A stretch of 64,000 nucleotides of DNA from contig JAGTPG010000002.1 in the NCBI GenBank assembly GCA_018195615.1, positions 3,352,501-3,416,500 on the forward strand, read 5' to 3'. Shown in pieces: positions 9,635-20,321 of the stretch (its first letter is position 1; every line of letters begins with the position of its first letter). The notes under the pieces were generated by a model. The model ran no database searches, was not told the origin of the DNA, and saw nothing but the letters and a program-made list of their open reading frames with translations. A program made the position numbers and the translations under genes. Source of the DNA: Streptomyces tuirus. GTDB lineage: Bacteria; Actinomycetota; Actinomycetes; Streptomycetales; Streptomycetaceae.

Positions 9635-9728
9635 GTCCCCGATTCCCCCTGTGATCTGTGGCTGTGTTCGGGGGTGGGACCTCGGCCGTGCGGCCCGGGT
9701 TGACCGGGCCCGCACGGTTCAGCGGGTT

Positions 9729-11488
9729 TCAGCCCTTCTTGAGCACCAGTTCGGTGTTGCGGTCCTCCGGGTCGCCGCCGAGGTTGGGGTTCGCGCCGGG
9801 GCGTTGAGGGAGAGTTCGCGGTAGAGGGCCGCGAGGCCGGTCTGGGTGAGGTCGGAGAAGTCCGTGCGGGACGGGGCCGAGGACTCCACCAGGGTGGTGA
9901 ACAGGGAGATCGTGCCGTCCTTGTTGTCGGTCAGTTCGATGACCCGGGCGAGCTGGGGGTAGTCGACGTGGGAGGCCGTGGAGATCTCCCAGAAGGAGCC
10001 GCCGCCGGACATGGAGTGCGGGGTGATGACGTTCTTGTGGATGTGGCCGTTCACCCAGGCGAGCACGTTGCGGTGGCCGCCGAGCAGGGCGAGGACCTCC
10101 TGGCCGGTGTGCCGACGCTCGTCCGGGCGGGCCGGGTCGCGGCGGGTGTTCGTCATCGTCTTGCTGGTGTGATGGCTGAAGATCACCGCGTAGGAGTCCT
10201 TGTTCTCCCGCAGCGTCCTGTCGAGCCACTTCAACTGGGCCGTGCCGAGCGAGCCTTCGTAGTGGCCGCCCGCGTCGGTGGTGTCCAGGCTGATGCCGAT
10301 GACGTCGTCGGAGATGCGGAAGGCGTAGTACTGGGTGCCCGCGTCGAGGTTGGCGGAGGAGTAGCCGTGGCCGGCCGGGCCGACGCCCTGGTAGGCCGGG
10401 TTCAGGTGCGCCTCGATGTACTGGGCGGGGGTGAAGGGGGCGCGGCTCTCGTCGGGGGTGACCGAGCGCGCGGCGCGGGCGTGGGACTTGAGGAAGTCGT
10501 GGTAGCTGACGCCCTTGGGGTCATCGGCGTTCTTGATGAGCTGCTGGAGCCGCTGCGCCTCGGCCGCGGAGACGTTCATCAGCTTCTTGCCGCCGACGGC
10601 GAGTTCGGTGAGGTACGAGTCGCCGTGGGAGGCGTAGCAGCCCATGGGCAGGGAGTCGTGGTTGCCGACCGTGGAGTACCAGGGCAGGTTGAGGCCGGGG
10701 CTCTGAACCTCGCGGATCGCGGCCTTCAGGAAGCCGTCGAGGTGCGGGAAGCCGGCCTGCTTGTCGGTGTCGCGGACGGCGGCGTCCGGCTGCCAGTACT
10801 GCTTGAGGCCGCTGTTCTGGACGCCCTCGTACTGGCGCGGGTCGCCGGTGTTGGGCGTGATGCGCCCGCCGCTCATGATCTTCAGGAACCACTCCAGCTC
10901 GGACTTGGCGTTGTTGTCCGTGTTGTCGCCGGTGGTCATGGCGAAGTGCAGCGGCGAGCCGGTGACCGGGGCCCCGCGAAGGGCGTTGATCCGCTCCACC
11001 AGCGCGATGGCGCCCTGGACGGTCAGTGCCTCGTGCGGCCGCCAGGCGTGGATGTCGGCCGAGCGGACGTACTCCAGGCGCAGCGGGTGCTGGGCGTCGA
11101 TGATGTGCAGGTCGGTGAGCTGCACGAACGCCGCGAGCGCGGTACGGCGACCGACGCGGCCGGACTTGGGAGCGGCCAGGTCGCTGCGGACGACCCGCTG
11201 CCAGCCGGGCCCGTCGCCCAGACGCCGGTACCCGGAGCCGGAGCCGGGGCTGCTGACGGTCGCCAGGGTCGTGCCCTTGGTGTACGGGGCCAGCGGCGCG
11301 GCCGGTGCCTGGCGGGAGGAGGCCGCGACGGCATCGGTGGCCTCCTCGGCCGTCGTGGCGGCCTGGCTGTCGCTGGGCCGCAGGGCGTAGCCGACGCCCG
11401 CGGAGAGGGCGACCGCTCCGGAGGCGGCGAGGACGGAACGACGGTGGATGCCCTGGCCGGAGCCGGCGACTGAGCGTGTGCGCGACAT
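9729..11488 (-). CDS. Tat-exported metallophosphoesterase (TIGR03767-type), one frameshift at the C-terminus
   Basis: About 586 residues. The ATG at 11488 is preceded by GGAGAGA and starts a twin-arginine signal (HRRSVLAASGAVALSAG). Calcineurin-like metal-site blocks follow in order: QLTDLHIID, MTTGDNTDN, VGNHDS, FSHHTS and NGHIHKNV. The length and layout fit the actinobacterial TIGR03767 metallophosphoesterase family, whose substrate is not established. The final ~27 residues shift frame near 9797 in the raw sequence; adding one G to the CCGG run gives ...NAPGANPNLGGD ... ELVLKKG and the stop at 9729. The protein would fold in the cytoplasm with metals bound before export. The serine hydrolase follows on the same strand after 94 bp, possibly under its own promoter. 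Confidence 0.85.
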
Positions 11489-11718
11489 GCGCTTCTCTCC
11501 CCGAGTGCGAACGCGTCGGCGTGGTCGCGGGGCGTTCGTCACCCGAACGTCCCGCTCACACTCGATCGTTGGCACCGGGAATGACCTGCGCGTAAACGGT
11601 GCGGCAACGGGCAGCGCCGATCACCGTACGTGGATCTTGGATGACCCTGTGCGTCGTCGGCCGCTCCTGGGACGGCCCGGAGTCGGTCACGCGGTGTTCA
11701 TCTTCCGGGGTACTGCAC

Positions 11719-12215
11719 CTATTCCACTCCTTCCGCTTCCACTCCTTCCGCTTCCACTTCTTCCACGGTGTCGGTGAGCCGTCCGGTGGCAGGCCGTTCC
11801 CGCCACAGGCGCAGGGCGATGTCGACCATCCGCACCCGGACCAGTCCGGGCACCGCGTCCAGGTCCTGCCAGGCGGCGAGGTCGGTGGACCCGCCCACCT
11901 CGTTGCGGAGTTCGCCTCCGGTGATCCGGCCTTCGTAGACGAACCGGACGCCGTGGTGGTCGACGGCGCGTCCGAGGCCGTCGCGGAAGGTGTGGCGGGA
12001 GGAGTCCACGCCGAGCAGGCCGGTGACCTCGATGTGGTAGCCGGTCTCCTCCTCGACTTCCCGGCGGACGGTGTCGTAAGGGTCCTCGCCGTGCTCCATG
12101 CCGCCGCCGGGCAGGACCCACTCGGGGTGCCGTCGGCGGCGGGTGACCGGGCGAGCAGGATCTGTCCGTCACGGACGCATATGGCGTAGGCCGCCACCCT
12201 CAACTTCTGTCGCAC
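11719..12215 (-). CDS. Nudix hydrolase, one frameshift
   Basis: About 166 residues after repair of a frameshift near 12130 (ADGTP joins EWVLPGGGMEHG). The Nudix box is complete: GGMEHGEDPYDT followed by VRREVEEETGY, matching Gx5Ex7REUxEExGU. It should hydrolyse a nucleoside-diphosphate-linked substrate; which one cannot be told. The GTG start at 12215 is followed by RQKLRVAAYAICVRDGQILLAR, a usual Nudix N-terminus. The extreme C-terminus (EAEGVEAEGVE) is encoded by a 15-bp tandem repeat and is likely variable between strains. It is divergent from the large subtilase gene, with 220 bp between. Confidence 0.8.
11722..11763. repeat. 15-bp tandem repeat inside the Nudix 3' end
   Basis: Two exact copies of ttccactccttccgc (11722-11736 and 11737-11751) are followed by a degenerate third. 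On the coding strand they give the acidic C-terminal EAEGV repeats of the Nudix protein. The unit is in frame, so copy number can vary without breaking the gene. Confidence 0.85.
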
Positions 12216-12435
12216 TCCGGGACGTTAACCGATTTCGCCGCCTTCAGGACCGATGCCCGCAAAACGCATCGGGGGTTTTCCCCATACATCCATTTCGGTT
12301 CGGTCAACCCTCCCCAAAGAACCTCACCTTGCGTAAAGCTGTGCGATCGTCCGGGCTCGCGTACCGGACGGTCGCGACCAGGACCGATCGATCCCGGTCG
12401 CTTCCCGCTCGTTCCTTTACCTGCAAGGGATGCCG
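12216..12435. promoter_or_regulatory. Divergent promoter region between the Nudix and subtilase genes
   Basis: This gap contains no gene and is noticeably AT-richer than its neighbours. A 7-bp inverted repeat (ccgatgc at 12250-12256, gcatcgg at 12266-12272) is followed by a small GGGG-TTTT-CCCC hairpin. It should carry the promoters of both divergent genes. No specific boxes were assigned. Confidence 0.4.
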
Positions 12436-15400
12436 ATGACCAACAGCTCCCAGCGTGATCCGATATCGAGCCGGAGACGTGTGGCGCGCATCGCCGTGGC
12501 CGCCGGTCTCGTCGCCGCGCTCTCCGCGGCCGGGCCGGTCCCGCTGGCCTTCGCCGCCGACGAGCCGGGCGCGTCCGCCCCGGCCGACGCCGACGTCAAG
12601 TCCGCGCACGACAAGCTCGGTTCGGACGACGCCGACCTGCTCGCGGAGGCCAAGGCCGACGGCGACAAGACGGTCACGATGATGATCGCCACCGCTCCCG
12701 GGAAGACCGAGCAGGTCGCCGGGCAGCTGGACGCCGTCGAGGGCGGTCTGGTGGGCCGGGCCGACGACAAGCTGGGCTACGTCCGCGCCACCGTCCCGAC
12801 CTCCAAGGCGGACTCGGCCATCGCCGCCGCGACCAGGCTCTCCTCCGTGCACGGCATCGACCTGCGCGAGGAGATCCCGCTCGACGACCCGACGCCGAGC
12901 GCGGACGCCGCCAAGGGTGCCAAGGCGACGGGCACCTACCCGGCGCCGGGGAAGAAGACCCCGGCCGAGAACCCGTACAACCCGTCCTTCGAGACGGGCG
13001 CGGTCGACTTCGTCGAGGACCACCCGAAGGCCGACGGCCGCGGCGTCACCATCGGCATCCTGGACTCCGGCGTGGACCTCGGCCACCCGGCGCTGCAGAA
13101 GACGTCCACCGGCGAGCGGAAGATCGTCGACTGGGTCACCGCGACCGACCCGGTCGTCGACGGCGACCGCACCTGGCGCCCGATGACCGCCTCCGTGTCC
13201 GGGCCCACCTTCACCTACGGCGGGAAGACCTGGACGGCCCCGGCGGGCTCCTACAAGGTCAGCACCTTCCTCGAGTCGTACACCACCGGCGGCGACGCGG
13301 CGGGCGACGCCAACCGCGACGGGGACACCACCGACTCCTGGGGCGTCCTCTACGACGCGGCGGCCGGCACGGTCCGGGTCGACCTGAACAACAACAACGA
13401 CTTCGGTGACGACACCCCGATGAAGCCGTACAAGGACGGCTTCCAGGTCGGGTACTTCGGCACCGACGACCCGAAGACCGACATCGCCGAGCGGCAGCCG
13501 TTCGTCGTCGAGATCCGCAAGGACGTCGTCGTCAACGCGGCGGGCGCGAAGGCCGACTTCGTCAACATCGGCGTCATCGAGTCCGAGCACGGCACGCACG
13601 TCGCCGGCATCACCGCCGCGAACGGCCTGTTCGGCGGGAAGATGGACGGTGCCGCGCCCGGCGCCAAGCTCGTCTCCTCGCGCGCCTGCACCTGGTCCGG
13701 CGGCTGCACCAACGTCGCGCTCACCGAGGGCATGATCGACCTCGTCACCAAGCGCGGTGTCGACATCGTCAACATGTCCATCGGCGGCCTGCCGGCGCTG
13801 AACGACGGCAACAACGCCCGCGCCGAGCTGTACACGCGCCTGATCGACGAGTACGGCGTGCAGCTGGTGATCTCCGCGGGCAACTCCGGCCCCGGCGCCA
13901 ACACCATCGGCGACCCGTCCCTGGCCGACAAGGTGATCTCGGTCGGCGCGTCCGTCTCCAAGGAGACCTGGGCCGCCAACTACGGCTCGGTCGTGAAGAA
14001 GAAGTACGCGCTGATGCCGTTCTCCTCGCGCGGCCCGCGTGAGGACGGCGGGTTCACCCCGACCCTGGTCGCCCCGGGTGCCGCGATCAACACCATCCAG
14101 ACCTGGATGCCGGGCGCCCCGGTCGCCGAGGCGGGCTACTCCCTGCCGGCCGGCTACGGCATGCTGCAGGGCACGTCGATGGCCTCCCCGCAGGCCGCCG
14201 GTGCCTCCGCGCTGCTGCTCTCGGCCGCCAAGCAGAAGAAGATCGAGCTCACCCCGGCGACCCTGCGCACGGCCCTCACCTCGACCGCCGACCACATCAA
14301 GGGTGTGCAGGCGTACGAGGAGGGCGCGGGCCTGATGAACATCGAGGACGCCTGGGACGCCATCCGCGACGGCGCCACCTCCCACGCGTACACGGTCAAG
14401 GCCCCGGTCGACACCGCGATCGACCAGTTCCTGAAGACCCCGGGCTTCGGCACCGGCCTGTACGACCGTGAGGGCGGCCTGAAGGCCGGTCAGAAGAAGA
14501 CCTACGAGGTCACGATCACCCGTACGTCCGGTGCCGACAAGGCGATCCGGCACGAGCTGCACTTCGAGAACAACGCGGGCGGCACGTTCCGGATCGTCGG
14601 CTCCGACGAGGTGAAGCTGCCGCTGAACCAGCCGGTGACCGTCAAGGTCCAGGCCGCGCCCAAGTCCGCCGGTCTCAAGAGCGCGATCCTCGAGGTCGAC
14701 GACCCGCGGACCGAGGGCATCGACAAGCAGGTCCTGAACACGGTCGTGGTCTCGGCGCCGCTGAAGTACACGTACGCCGCGAAGGGTTCGGTGCAGCGCA
14801 ACAGCACGCAGCACTACTTCGTCACCGTGCCCGAGGGCGCGAAGTCGCTCGAGGTCGCGATGAGCGGGCTGAAGGACAAGAGCCAGACCCGGTTCATCTC
14901 CATCCACCCGTACGGTGTCCCGTCCGACCCGACGTCGACGGTCAACTGCTACCCGAACTACACCAACCCGGCCAACACCTGCCGCCCCGACCTGCGTTCC
15001 TACGCGGACCCGCAGCCGGGCGTCTGGGAGATCGAGGTCGAGTCGCGCCGTACGTCGCCGCTGCTGGACAACCCGTACAAGCTGGATGTCGCCGTGCTCG
15101 GCGCGGCCTTCGACCCGGAGACCGTGACCGTGCCCGAGGCGAAGGTCGGCACCCCGGCCGCCGCCTCCTGGAAGGTGACGAACGGCTTCGCCGCGATCGA
15201 CGGCAAGCTGGTGGGCGGCCCGCTCGGCTCGTCCAAGACGACCCGTCCGTCGATCAAGCAGGGCGAGACGCAGACCACGACGGTCGAGGTGCCGGCGGGC
15301 GCGAAGTCCCTGGACGTCGCCATCGGCGGTGTCTCGGACGCCGCCGCCGACCTGGACCTGGCGGTCTACGACGCCGCCGGCACGCAGGTCGGCAGCTCCG

Positions 15401-15728
15401 CCGACGGCGACTCGGAGGAGTCGGTCTCCGTCCCCTCCCCGGCCGCCGGGAAGTACACCGTCGAGGTCGTCGGCTACTCGGTGCCGGCCGGCACGACCGA
15501 GTACGACTACCAGGACGTGTTCTTCTCCCCTCCCTCGGCACCGTCACCGTCGACGGTTCGGCGCCGGTGAAGCTCGGCACGGGTGACTCGGCGACGGTCT
15601 CGGGCAGCGTCACCGCCGCCGCGGCCGCTCCCGAGGGTCGTGAGTTCTTCGGCCAGGTCCAGCTGGTCAACGCGCGCGGGACGGCCGCGGGCGTGGGCAG
15701 TGTGAAGATCGAGAAGGTTCTGCCGTAG
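12436..15728 (+). CDS. Large secreted subtilisin-like serine peptidase (S8), one frameshift near the C-terminus
   Basis: About 1097 residues. The start is ATG 12436 (MTNSSQRD) because AAGGGA at 12425-12430 is correctly spaced for it; an ATG two codons earlier overlaps that site. A signal peptide (ARIAVAAGLVAALSAAG, cleavage near AFA-ADE) is followed by a propeptide-like region. The S8 triad is clear: Asp in GILDSGVDLGHP, His in ESEHGTHVAG, Ser in LQGTSMASPQ. A long insert separates Asp and His. The C-terminal ~450 residues form beta-rich domains, the last resembling a pre-peptidase C-terminal domain. The frame breaks near 15535 in a C run; repair gives FFSPSLGTVTVDG and the stop at 15728. A strong hairpin follows at once. 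Confidence 0.85.
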
Positions 15729-15745
15729 CGGTCAGCGGCATCCGG

Positions 15746-15775
15746 AGGGCGGGCGTCCGTAGGGACGCCCGCCCT
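15746..15775. terminator. Bidirectional hairpin terminator between convergent genes
   Basis: A perfect 13-bp stem (15746-15758 with 15763-15775) and a 4-base loop lie 17 bp after the subtilase stop and 2 bp before the end of the minus-strand membrane protein gene. It can serve both convergent transcripts. Confidence 0.85.
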
Positions 15776-15777
15776 TC

Positions 15778-16375
15778 CTATGGGCAGGGGAACGTGCGCG
15801 ACTCGGGCAGGGCGGCGGTGATCCACGCCCGGTCACGGGCGATCTCCTTCTCCCCGTGGTCCACATGTCCGGCTCGGCCTGCTCGCGGGAGATGCCGACG
15901 AGGACGTGGTCGCCCGGGCGCAGCCGGGGATCGACGTCCTCGTTCATGGGGAAGACGACCCGGTCCTGGCCCTCGGCAGGCTTGTAGTAGCGGTCGACGT
16001 CGAGGGTGACGCGGTCCTGTCCGGTGCCGGGACGGGCTCGACCTCGGCGACGGTGCCCTCGACGACCAGCCGGGCACAGGCCAGGTAGCCGGAGTGGCTG
16101 AGCTTGCCGCCCTCGTCGCCGTGGTGCGGCCCGGCCGCCGCGTCGGCGGAGCTGCCCGCGGCGTCGTCCCCGGCGCCGGCGCCGCTCTGCACGACGAGCC
16201 AGCCCATTCCCATGACGGCGGTGGCGGCCGCGGCGGCGGCGAGGCCGCGCAGGGCGAGGGCCAGGGGCCGGGGCCGACCGCGCCGCACGGACAGCGGGGT
16301 CACGGATGATGACGCCCGCCCCTCTGGTCCCTCAAGTCCCTGAGGTCCCTTCCGTCCCTCGGGCAACAGGCTCAC
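15778..16375 (-). CDS. Single-pass membrane protein of an ECF sigma gene group, two frameshifts
   Basis: About 200 residues once two one-base breaks (near 15868 and 16035) are repaired. A cytoplasmic N-terminus of ~50 residues, one membrane span (AAAAATAVMGMGWLVVQSG), then an extracellular domain that includes YLACARLVVEGTVAEVEPV, RVVFPMNEDVDPRLRPGDHV and a C-terminal SRTFPCP. The GTG start overlaps the upstream stop as GTGA, so it is coupled to the 74-residue gene and the sigma factor before it. This order (sigma, short protein, membrane protein) suggests a role in sensing or anti-sigma control, but I recognise no named domain and do not assign one. The two frameshifts lie in G/C runs, one in a CCGG context. 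Confidence 0.6.
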
Positions 16376-16596
16376 CGCCGGTGCGGCGGCGGGCCCGCCA
16401 GGGTGTCCCCGATCGACACCAGCTGCTCCCGCAGCAGTGCCACGTCCGCGACCGCCGCGCTGTGGGCCGTCATGAACTCGGCGTCCCGGCGGGCTTCCTG
16501 CGGCAGGGGTTCGCCGACGAGCGCTGCCAGCAGCGGGTCCATGCCGTCGTACGCACGCTCGCCAGGGCGCTGGTCGTCGTCGTTCCGGGCGGTCAT
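16372..16596 (-). CDS. Short protein coupled to the ECF sigma factor
   Basis: A 74-residue protein, acidic at the start (TARNDDDQRPGERAYDGMD) and followed by a helical stretch with LLAALVGEPLPQEARRDAEF and VALLREQLVSIGD. It begins one base after the sigma factor stop (TGA-C-ATG) and ends overlapping the next gene, so all three are translated as a unit. It has no zinc-binding HxxxCxxC anti-sigma signature. Position suggests a regulator of the sigma factor; this is inference. Confidence 0.65.
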   Translation of the reverse strand: MTARNDDDQRPGERAYDGMDPLLAALVGEPLPQEARRDAEFMTAHSAAVADVALLREQLVSIGDTLAGPPPHRR

Positions 16597-16597
16597 G

Positions 16598-17139
16598 TCA
16601 CACCACCTCGTCCTCGTGCAGGCGGGCGCGCAGGGCCCGTACCGCCGTGTGCAGCCTGCTCTTGACCGTGCCCGCGGGACGCCGAGCTGCTCGGCGATCG
16701 ACTTCACCGGCAGGTCGGCGTAGAAGCGCAGGACGACGACCTGCCGCTGGGCGGCGGGCAGCTCGTCGAGGCCCTGCGCGACGGCGACGGAGAGCACGCT
16801 CGTGTCCTCGCCGGAGGGGTGCGCCGGCTGCCGCAGGGCGGCCAGCCGCTCTCCGAGCCGCTCCTGGCGGCGCTTGGCCCGGTGCCAGTCCATGGCGAGG
16901 TTGGACGCGACGACCGCCGCCCACGCCGAGACGTCCCGCGGCGCCTCCTGCCCGCTCGCGGCCCGCTCCAGCAGCCGCAGGCGGACCTGCTGTACCCCGT
17001 CCGGCAGGTCCGCCTGCGGCACGCCGCCCAGCGCGAGGACCGCCCGCACCCGGCGTTCCTGCGTCGCGTCCAGCGGATCGTCGCCGGCACCGGCCCGCGG
17101 CGCCTCCCGGCCGCGCCGGGCTCTTCCGCGCAGCAGCAC
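16598..17139 (-). CDS. ECF-type RNA polymerase sigma factor, one frameshift
   Basis: About 181 residues after repair of a frameshift near 16680 (EQLGVPAGTVKSRLHTAV). Sigma region 2 is seen in VASNLAMDWHRAKRRQERL and region 4 in LPAAQRQVVVLRFYADLPVK followed by the helix-turn-helix KSIAEQLGVPAGTVKSRLH. The GTG start at 17139 has a GGGGGTGG ribosome site. It heads a three-gene coupled unit with a short protein and a membrane protein, the usual layout for an ECF sigma factor controlled from the envelope. The break sits in GTCCCG(G)CGGG, again a CCGG context, so the gene is probably intact in the organism. Confidence 0.8.
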
Positions 17140-17485
17140 AAGCCACCCCCCTCACCGTGTTTCTCCTACGACGCCGGCACCGCCCGGAACGTTCGGTCCC
17201 TTTTCCGACGGGTTTCCGGCGAGGCGACAGAGGGATACGTCACACTCCCGTGTGGCCGGGACCAACAGGGGCAGGCGACCTTGCGGCCCATGGCCCCGGG
17301 AAACGAATTTCTCCAGCTCAGCGGGGATGGACACCGGACGTCCGCAACCATGGAACGGGACCCGCCGTCCCACTTGCCGGGCAGACCGGGGAAAGAAGTG
17401 GACAGACGGGCCGTGGTCGGCCGCATGATGGAAAAGCCTCGGCCAAGCAACGAGCACGTGAAGAGACGCAGGAGAGGGAGTCACC
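17140..17485. promoter_or_regulatory. Divergent promoter region of the sigma factor group and asd
   Basis: 346 bp without a gene. Small open frames here lack ribosome sites and family features. It must contain the promoters of the divergent sigma unit and asd, and the asd ribosome site GAGAGGGAG near its end. No operator was recognised. Confidence 0.4.
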
Positions 17486-18501
17486 GTGAGGGTCGGAATC
17501 GTCGGAGCCACCGGACAGGTGGGCACGGTCATGCGCAGGATCCTCAAGGAGCGGAACTTCCCGGTCACCGAGCTGCGCCTGTTCGCCTCGGCCCGCTCGG
17601 CGGGCACGGAGCTGGACGGCGTGACGGTGGAGGACGCGGCGACCGCCGACTACACCGGCCTGGACATCGTGCTCTTCTCCGCGGGCGGTGCCACGTCCAA
17701 GGCGCTGGCCGAGAAGGTCGCCTCCCAGGGCGCCGTGGTGATCGACAACTCCTCCGCCTGGCGCAAGCACCCGGAGGTCCCGCTGGTCGTCTCCGAGGTC
17801 AACCCGCACGCGATTCTGAACCGCCCCAAGGGCATCATCGCCAACCCGAACTGCACGACGATGGCCGCGATGCCGGTGCTCCGTCCGCTGCACGAGGAGG
17901 CGGGCCTTCAGGCCCTGGTCGTCGCCACGTACCAGGCGGTTTCCGGATCCGGCCTCGCGGGCGTGGCCGAGCTGCACGGCCAGACGCAGAAGGTCGTCGC
18001 CGACGCCGACAAGCTCACCCATGACGGCGAGGCCGTGGACTTCCCGGAGCCGGGCGTCTACAAGCGCCCCATCGCCTTCAACGTGCTGCCGCTCGCGGGC
18101 AACATCGTCGACGACGGCCTGAACGAGACCGACGAGGAGCAGAAGCTCCGCAACGAGTCCCGCAAGATCCTGGAGATCCCCGAGCTGAAGGTCTCCGGCA
18201 CCTGCGTGCGCGTCCCGGTCTTCTCCGGCCACTCCCTCCAGGTCAACGCCCGCTTCGCCCGCCCGATCACCCCGAGCGCGCGACGCAGCTGCTGGCCGAC
18301 GCCCCGGGCGTCGTCGTCACCGACATCCCCACCCCCCTCCAGGCCGCCGGCAAGGACCCGTCCTACGTCGGCCGCATCCGCCGCGACGAGACGGTGGACA
18401 ACGGCCTGGCGCTCTTCGTCTCCAACGACAACCTCCGCAAGGGCGCCGCGCTGAACGCGGTCCAGATCGCGGAGCTGGTGGCGGCGGAGCTGAAGGGCTA
18501 G
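17486..18501 (+). CDS. asd: Aspartate-semialdehyde dehydrogenase, one frameshift
   Basis: About 338 residues. It reduces aspartyl-4-phosphate to aspartate semialdehyde with NADPH, the branch point to lysine/diaminopimelate, threonine and methionine. Visible features: the N-terminal nucleotide motif VGIVGATGQVG, the active-site Cys in ANPNCTTMA, and the conserved block CVRVPVFSGHSLQVNA. GTG start with GAGGGAG upstream. The frame breaks near 18277; adding one G to CCCCGAG gives ITPERATQLLADAPG and the usual end QIAELVAAELKG. The gene is essential for cell wall synthesis, so this break is almost certainly a sequence error. Its stop overlaps the convergent DUF1203 gene by a few bases. Confidence 0.92.
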
Positions 18502-18999
18502 TCCCCGCGCACCTGGTCCCTGCGCACCTCGTAGAGGAAACAGCCGTACTCGACGGCCCGGACGTGGACGAGCGCCACGGCCGGGTCGTCGAATGCTGTT
18601 GCGACGGCTCGCCCCAAGGTGTCCGGTGTCTCGACCAGCCGCCCGCCCAGGATGCGGCCCTCGGCGGAGTAGCGGCGGACCGTGCGGTGCGAGTCGGCGA
18701 AGGCAGGGCGTCCTCGTCCGGCTCCTCGCACTCCTCCGCGTGGATGAAGACGGGACCCTGTTCGTCGTAGGCGCCGGGTGTCGCGCCCGTTTCGCAGGCC
18801 CAGCGGCGCAGGGGGCGTAGGAGATCAGGGCGATGCGCTCTCCCGGTCGGCTGTGGCGCAGGCAGCAGCGGAGTGGCGCGCCGCCCTCGGCGTCGGTGAA
18901 CGGAGTCGCGGGGCGGCCCGCGTCGTCGGTCGTACGCAGGATCTTCAGGGCGCTCGGGTCGATGGGGCGTGCCGTGTACGTCGCTGTCGTCATGGTCAT
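18498..18999 (-). CDS. DUF1203 domain protein, two frameshifts
   Basis: About 167 residues when two one-base breaks (near 18727 and 18802) are repaired. The sequence runs ARPIDPSALKILRTTDDAGR, CCLRHSRPGERIALISYAPL, AYDEQGPVFIHAEECE and ends VRAVEYGCFLYEVRRDQVRG, which matches the DUF1203 family; its function is unknown. Its ATG overlaps the stop of the MFS transporter gene as ATGA, so the two are translated together. It converges with asd. Confidence 0.75.
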
Positions 19000-20225
19000 C
19001 AGGCTTGCTCGCGCGGGACCGGATCACCGGCGGGATCCGGACGTCGTGTTCCCGCGCTCAGCACGGCCGGCAGGGCGAGCAGTGCCAGCCCGCCACCCAC
19101 GCAGAGCACCGCGGTCGGACCCGACGCGTCCGCCGTGCGGCCCCCGGTGAACGCCCCCAGTGCGATCGCGGTGTTGAAGACACCCGCGAAGAGCGCCGAC
19201 CCGGCCTCACGGGCCCCCGGGGCGGCGGCCGACAGCCAGTTCTGGGCGGAGACCGAGACAGCGCCGTAGACCAGGCCCCAGACGACGAGCAGCAGCGTCG
19301 ACGCGGCCAGCGCTCCCGCCGCCGGGACCAGCAGCAGGACGACCGTGCCGAGGCCGGCGGCGATGACCAGCAGGGCCCGGCGCGGGTCGCGGGCCGCCAG
19401 CCACCCGCCCGCGAAGGTGCCGGCGACTCCGGCCACGCCGTAGCCGAGGAGGAGCGTGCTGATGGTTCCCGCGCCCAGGCCGGGGACGCGTTCCAGGACC
19501 GGGCGGACGTAGGTGTACGCCGTGAAGTGGCCGGTCACCAGGAGCGCTGTCGCCAGCAGCCCCCGGGACACGGCCGGGGTGCGCAACAGGGCCGGGAACG
19601 CGCCCAGCCGCACGGGGCGTTCGGGCGGCAGCGGCGGGAGGGCGAGGGCCAGCGCTCCCGCCACGGCCACCGCGAGGCCGGCCAGCGCGGCGAACGCCCA
19701 CCGCCAGCCCGCGAGTGACCCCAGGAAGGTGCCCGCCGGCACTCCCAGCACCGAGGCGACCGCTATCCCGCTGAAGATCAGCGCGGTCGCCCGGCCCGCC
19801 CGCTCCGGTGGCAGCAACCGGGCCCCCAGCCCGGCCGCTGTCGCCCACACCCCGCCGATGCACACCCCGACCAGGGCGCGGGCGAGCAGCAGGACGGCGA
19901 AGTTCGGGGCCAGGGCCGACACCAGGTTGGCGGCGGCGAGCAGGAGCAGCAGCGCGCACAGCACCGTGCGCCGGTCGGAGCGCCGCGCGGCGACCGGCAG
20001 CAGGGGTGCGCTCGCCGCCGCGACGAGTCCGGGCAGGGTGACGGTGAGTCCGGCGGTGCCGGCGGAGACGTGCAGGCCGGTGCCGAGCGAGGTGAGCAGG
20101 CCGACCGGGAGCATCTCGGTGGTGACGACGGAGAAGGTGGCGGTGGCGAGGGCGAGGACGGCGGGCCAGGGGTGGGTCGCCGGGATGGTGTCGGTCCCCA
20201 GGGGGAGCGTGGTCGTGGAGGGCAT
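18999..20225 (-). CDS. MFS efflux transporter (sugar/drug type)
   Basis: A 408-residue protein with about 12 membrane spans and the MFS motifs AARRSDRRTVLCALLLL (motif A after span 2) and the proline/glycine-rich span 5 block (SGIAVASVLGVPAGTFLG). This pattern is typical of the AraJ/Cml-like drug:H+ antiporter subfamily. The start is ATG 20225; the longer frame upstream runs through the LysR gene on the other strand. It is divergent from a LysR regulator with a 96-bp shared promoter, a classic arrangement in which the regulator controls the transporter. Substrate unknown. Confidence 0.8.
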   Translation of the reverse strand: MPSTTTLPLGTDTIPATHPWPAVLALATATFSVVTTEMLPVGLLTSLGTGLHVSAGTAGLTVTLPGLVAAASAPLLPVAARRSDRRTVLCALLLLLAAANLVSALAPNFAVLLLARALVGVCIGGVWATAAGLGARLLPPERAGRATALIFSGIAVASVLGVPAGTFLGSLAGWRWAFAALAGLAVAVAGALALALPPLPPERPVRLGAFPALLRTPAVSRGLLATALLVTGHFTAYTYVRPVLERVPGLGAGTISTLLLGYGVAGVAGTFAGGWLAARDPRRALLVIAAGLGTVVLLLVPAAGALAASTLLLVVWGLVYGAVSVSAQNWLSAAAPGAREAGSALFAGVFNTAIALGAFTGGRTADASGPTAVLCVGGGLALLALPAVLSAGTRRPDPAGDPVPREQA

Positions 20226-20321
20226 GCCTCCACCCTTTTGCGCCGCCCGCCCGGGAACAACGGCGAAGTCCTCACCCTTGCATGAGCGGGACTGATCGAT
20301 GAGAGCGGGAGGGAAACGGCC
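20226..20321. promoter_or_regulatory. Divergent LysR-MFS promoter region
   Basis: A 96-bp intergenic region between the divergent MFS and LysR genes, the usual site of LysR-type autoregulation. The LysR ribosome site GGGAGGG lies at its right end. I did not find an unambiguous T-N11-A palindrome. Confidence 0.4.

Noticed and set aside
12304..14907. Minus-strand open frame of 867 codons opposite the subtilase
   Set aside because: Antisense shadow of a gene with a complete catalytic triad; no family features.
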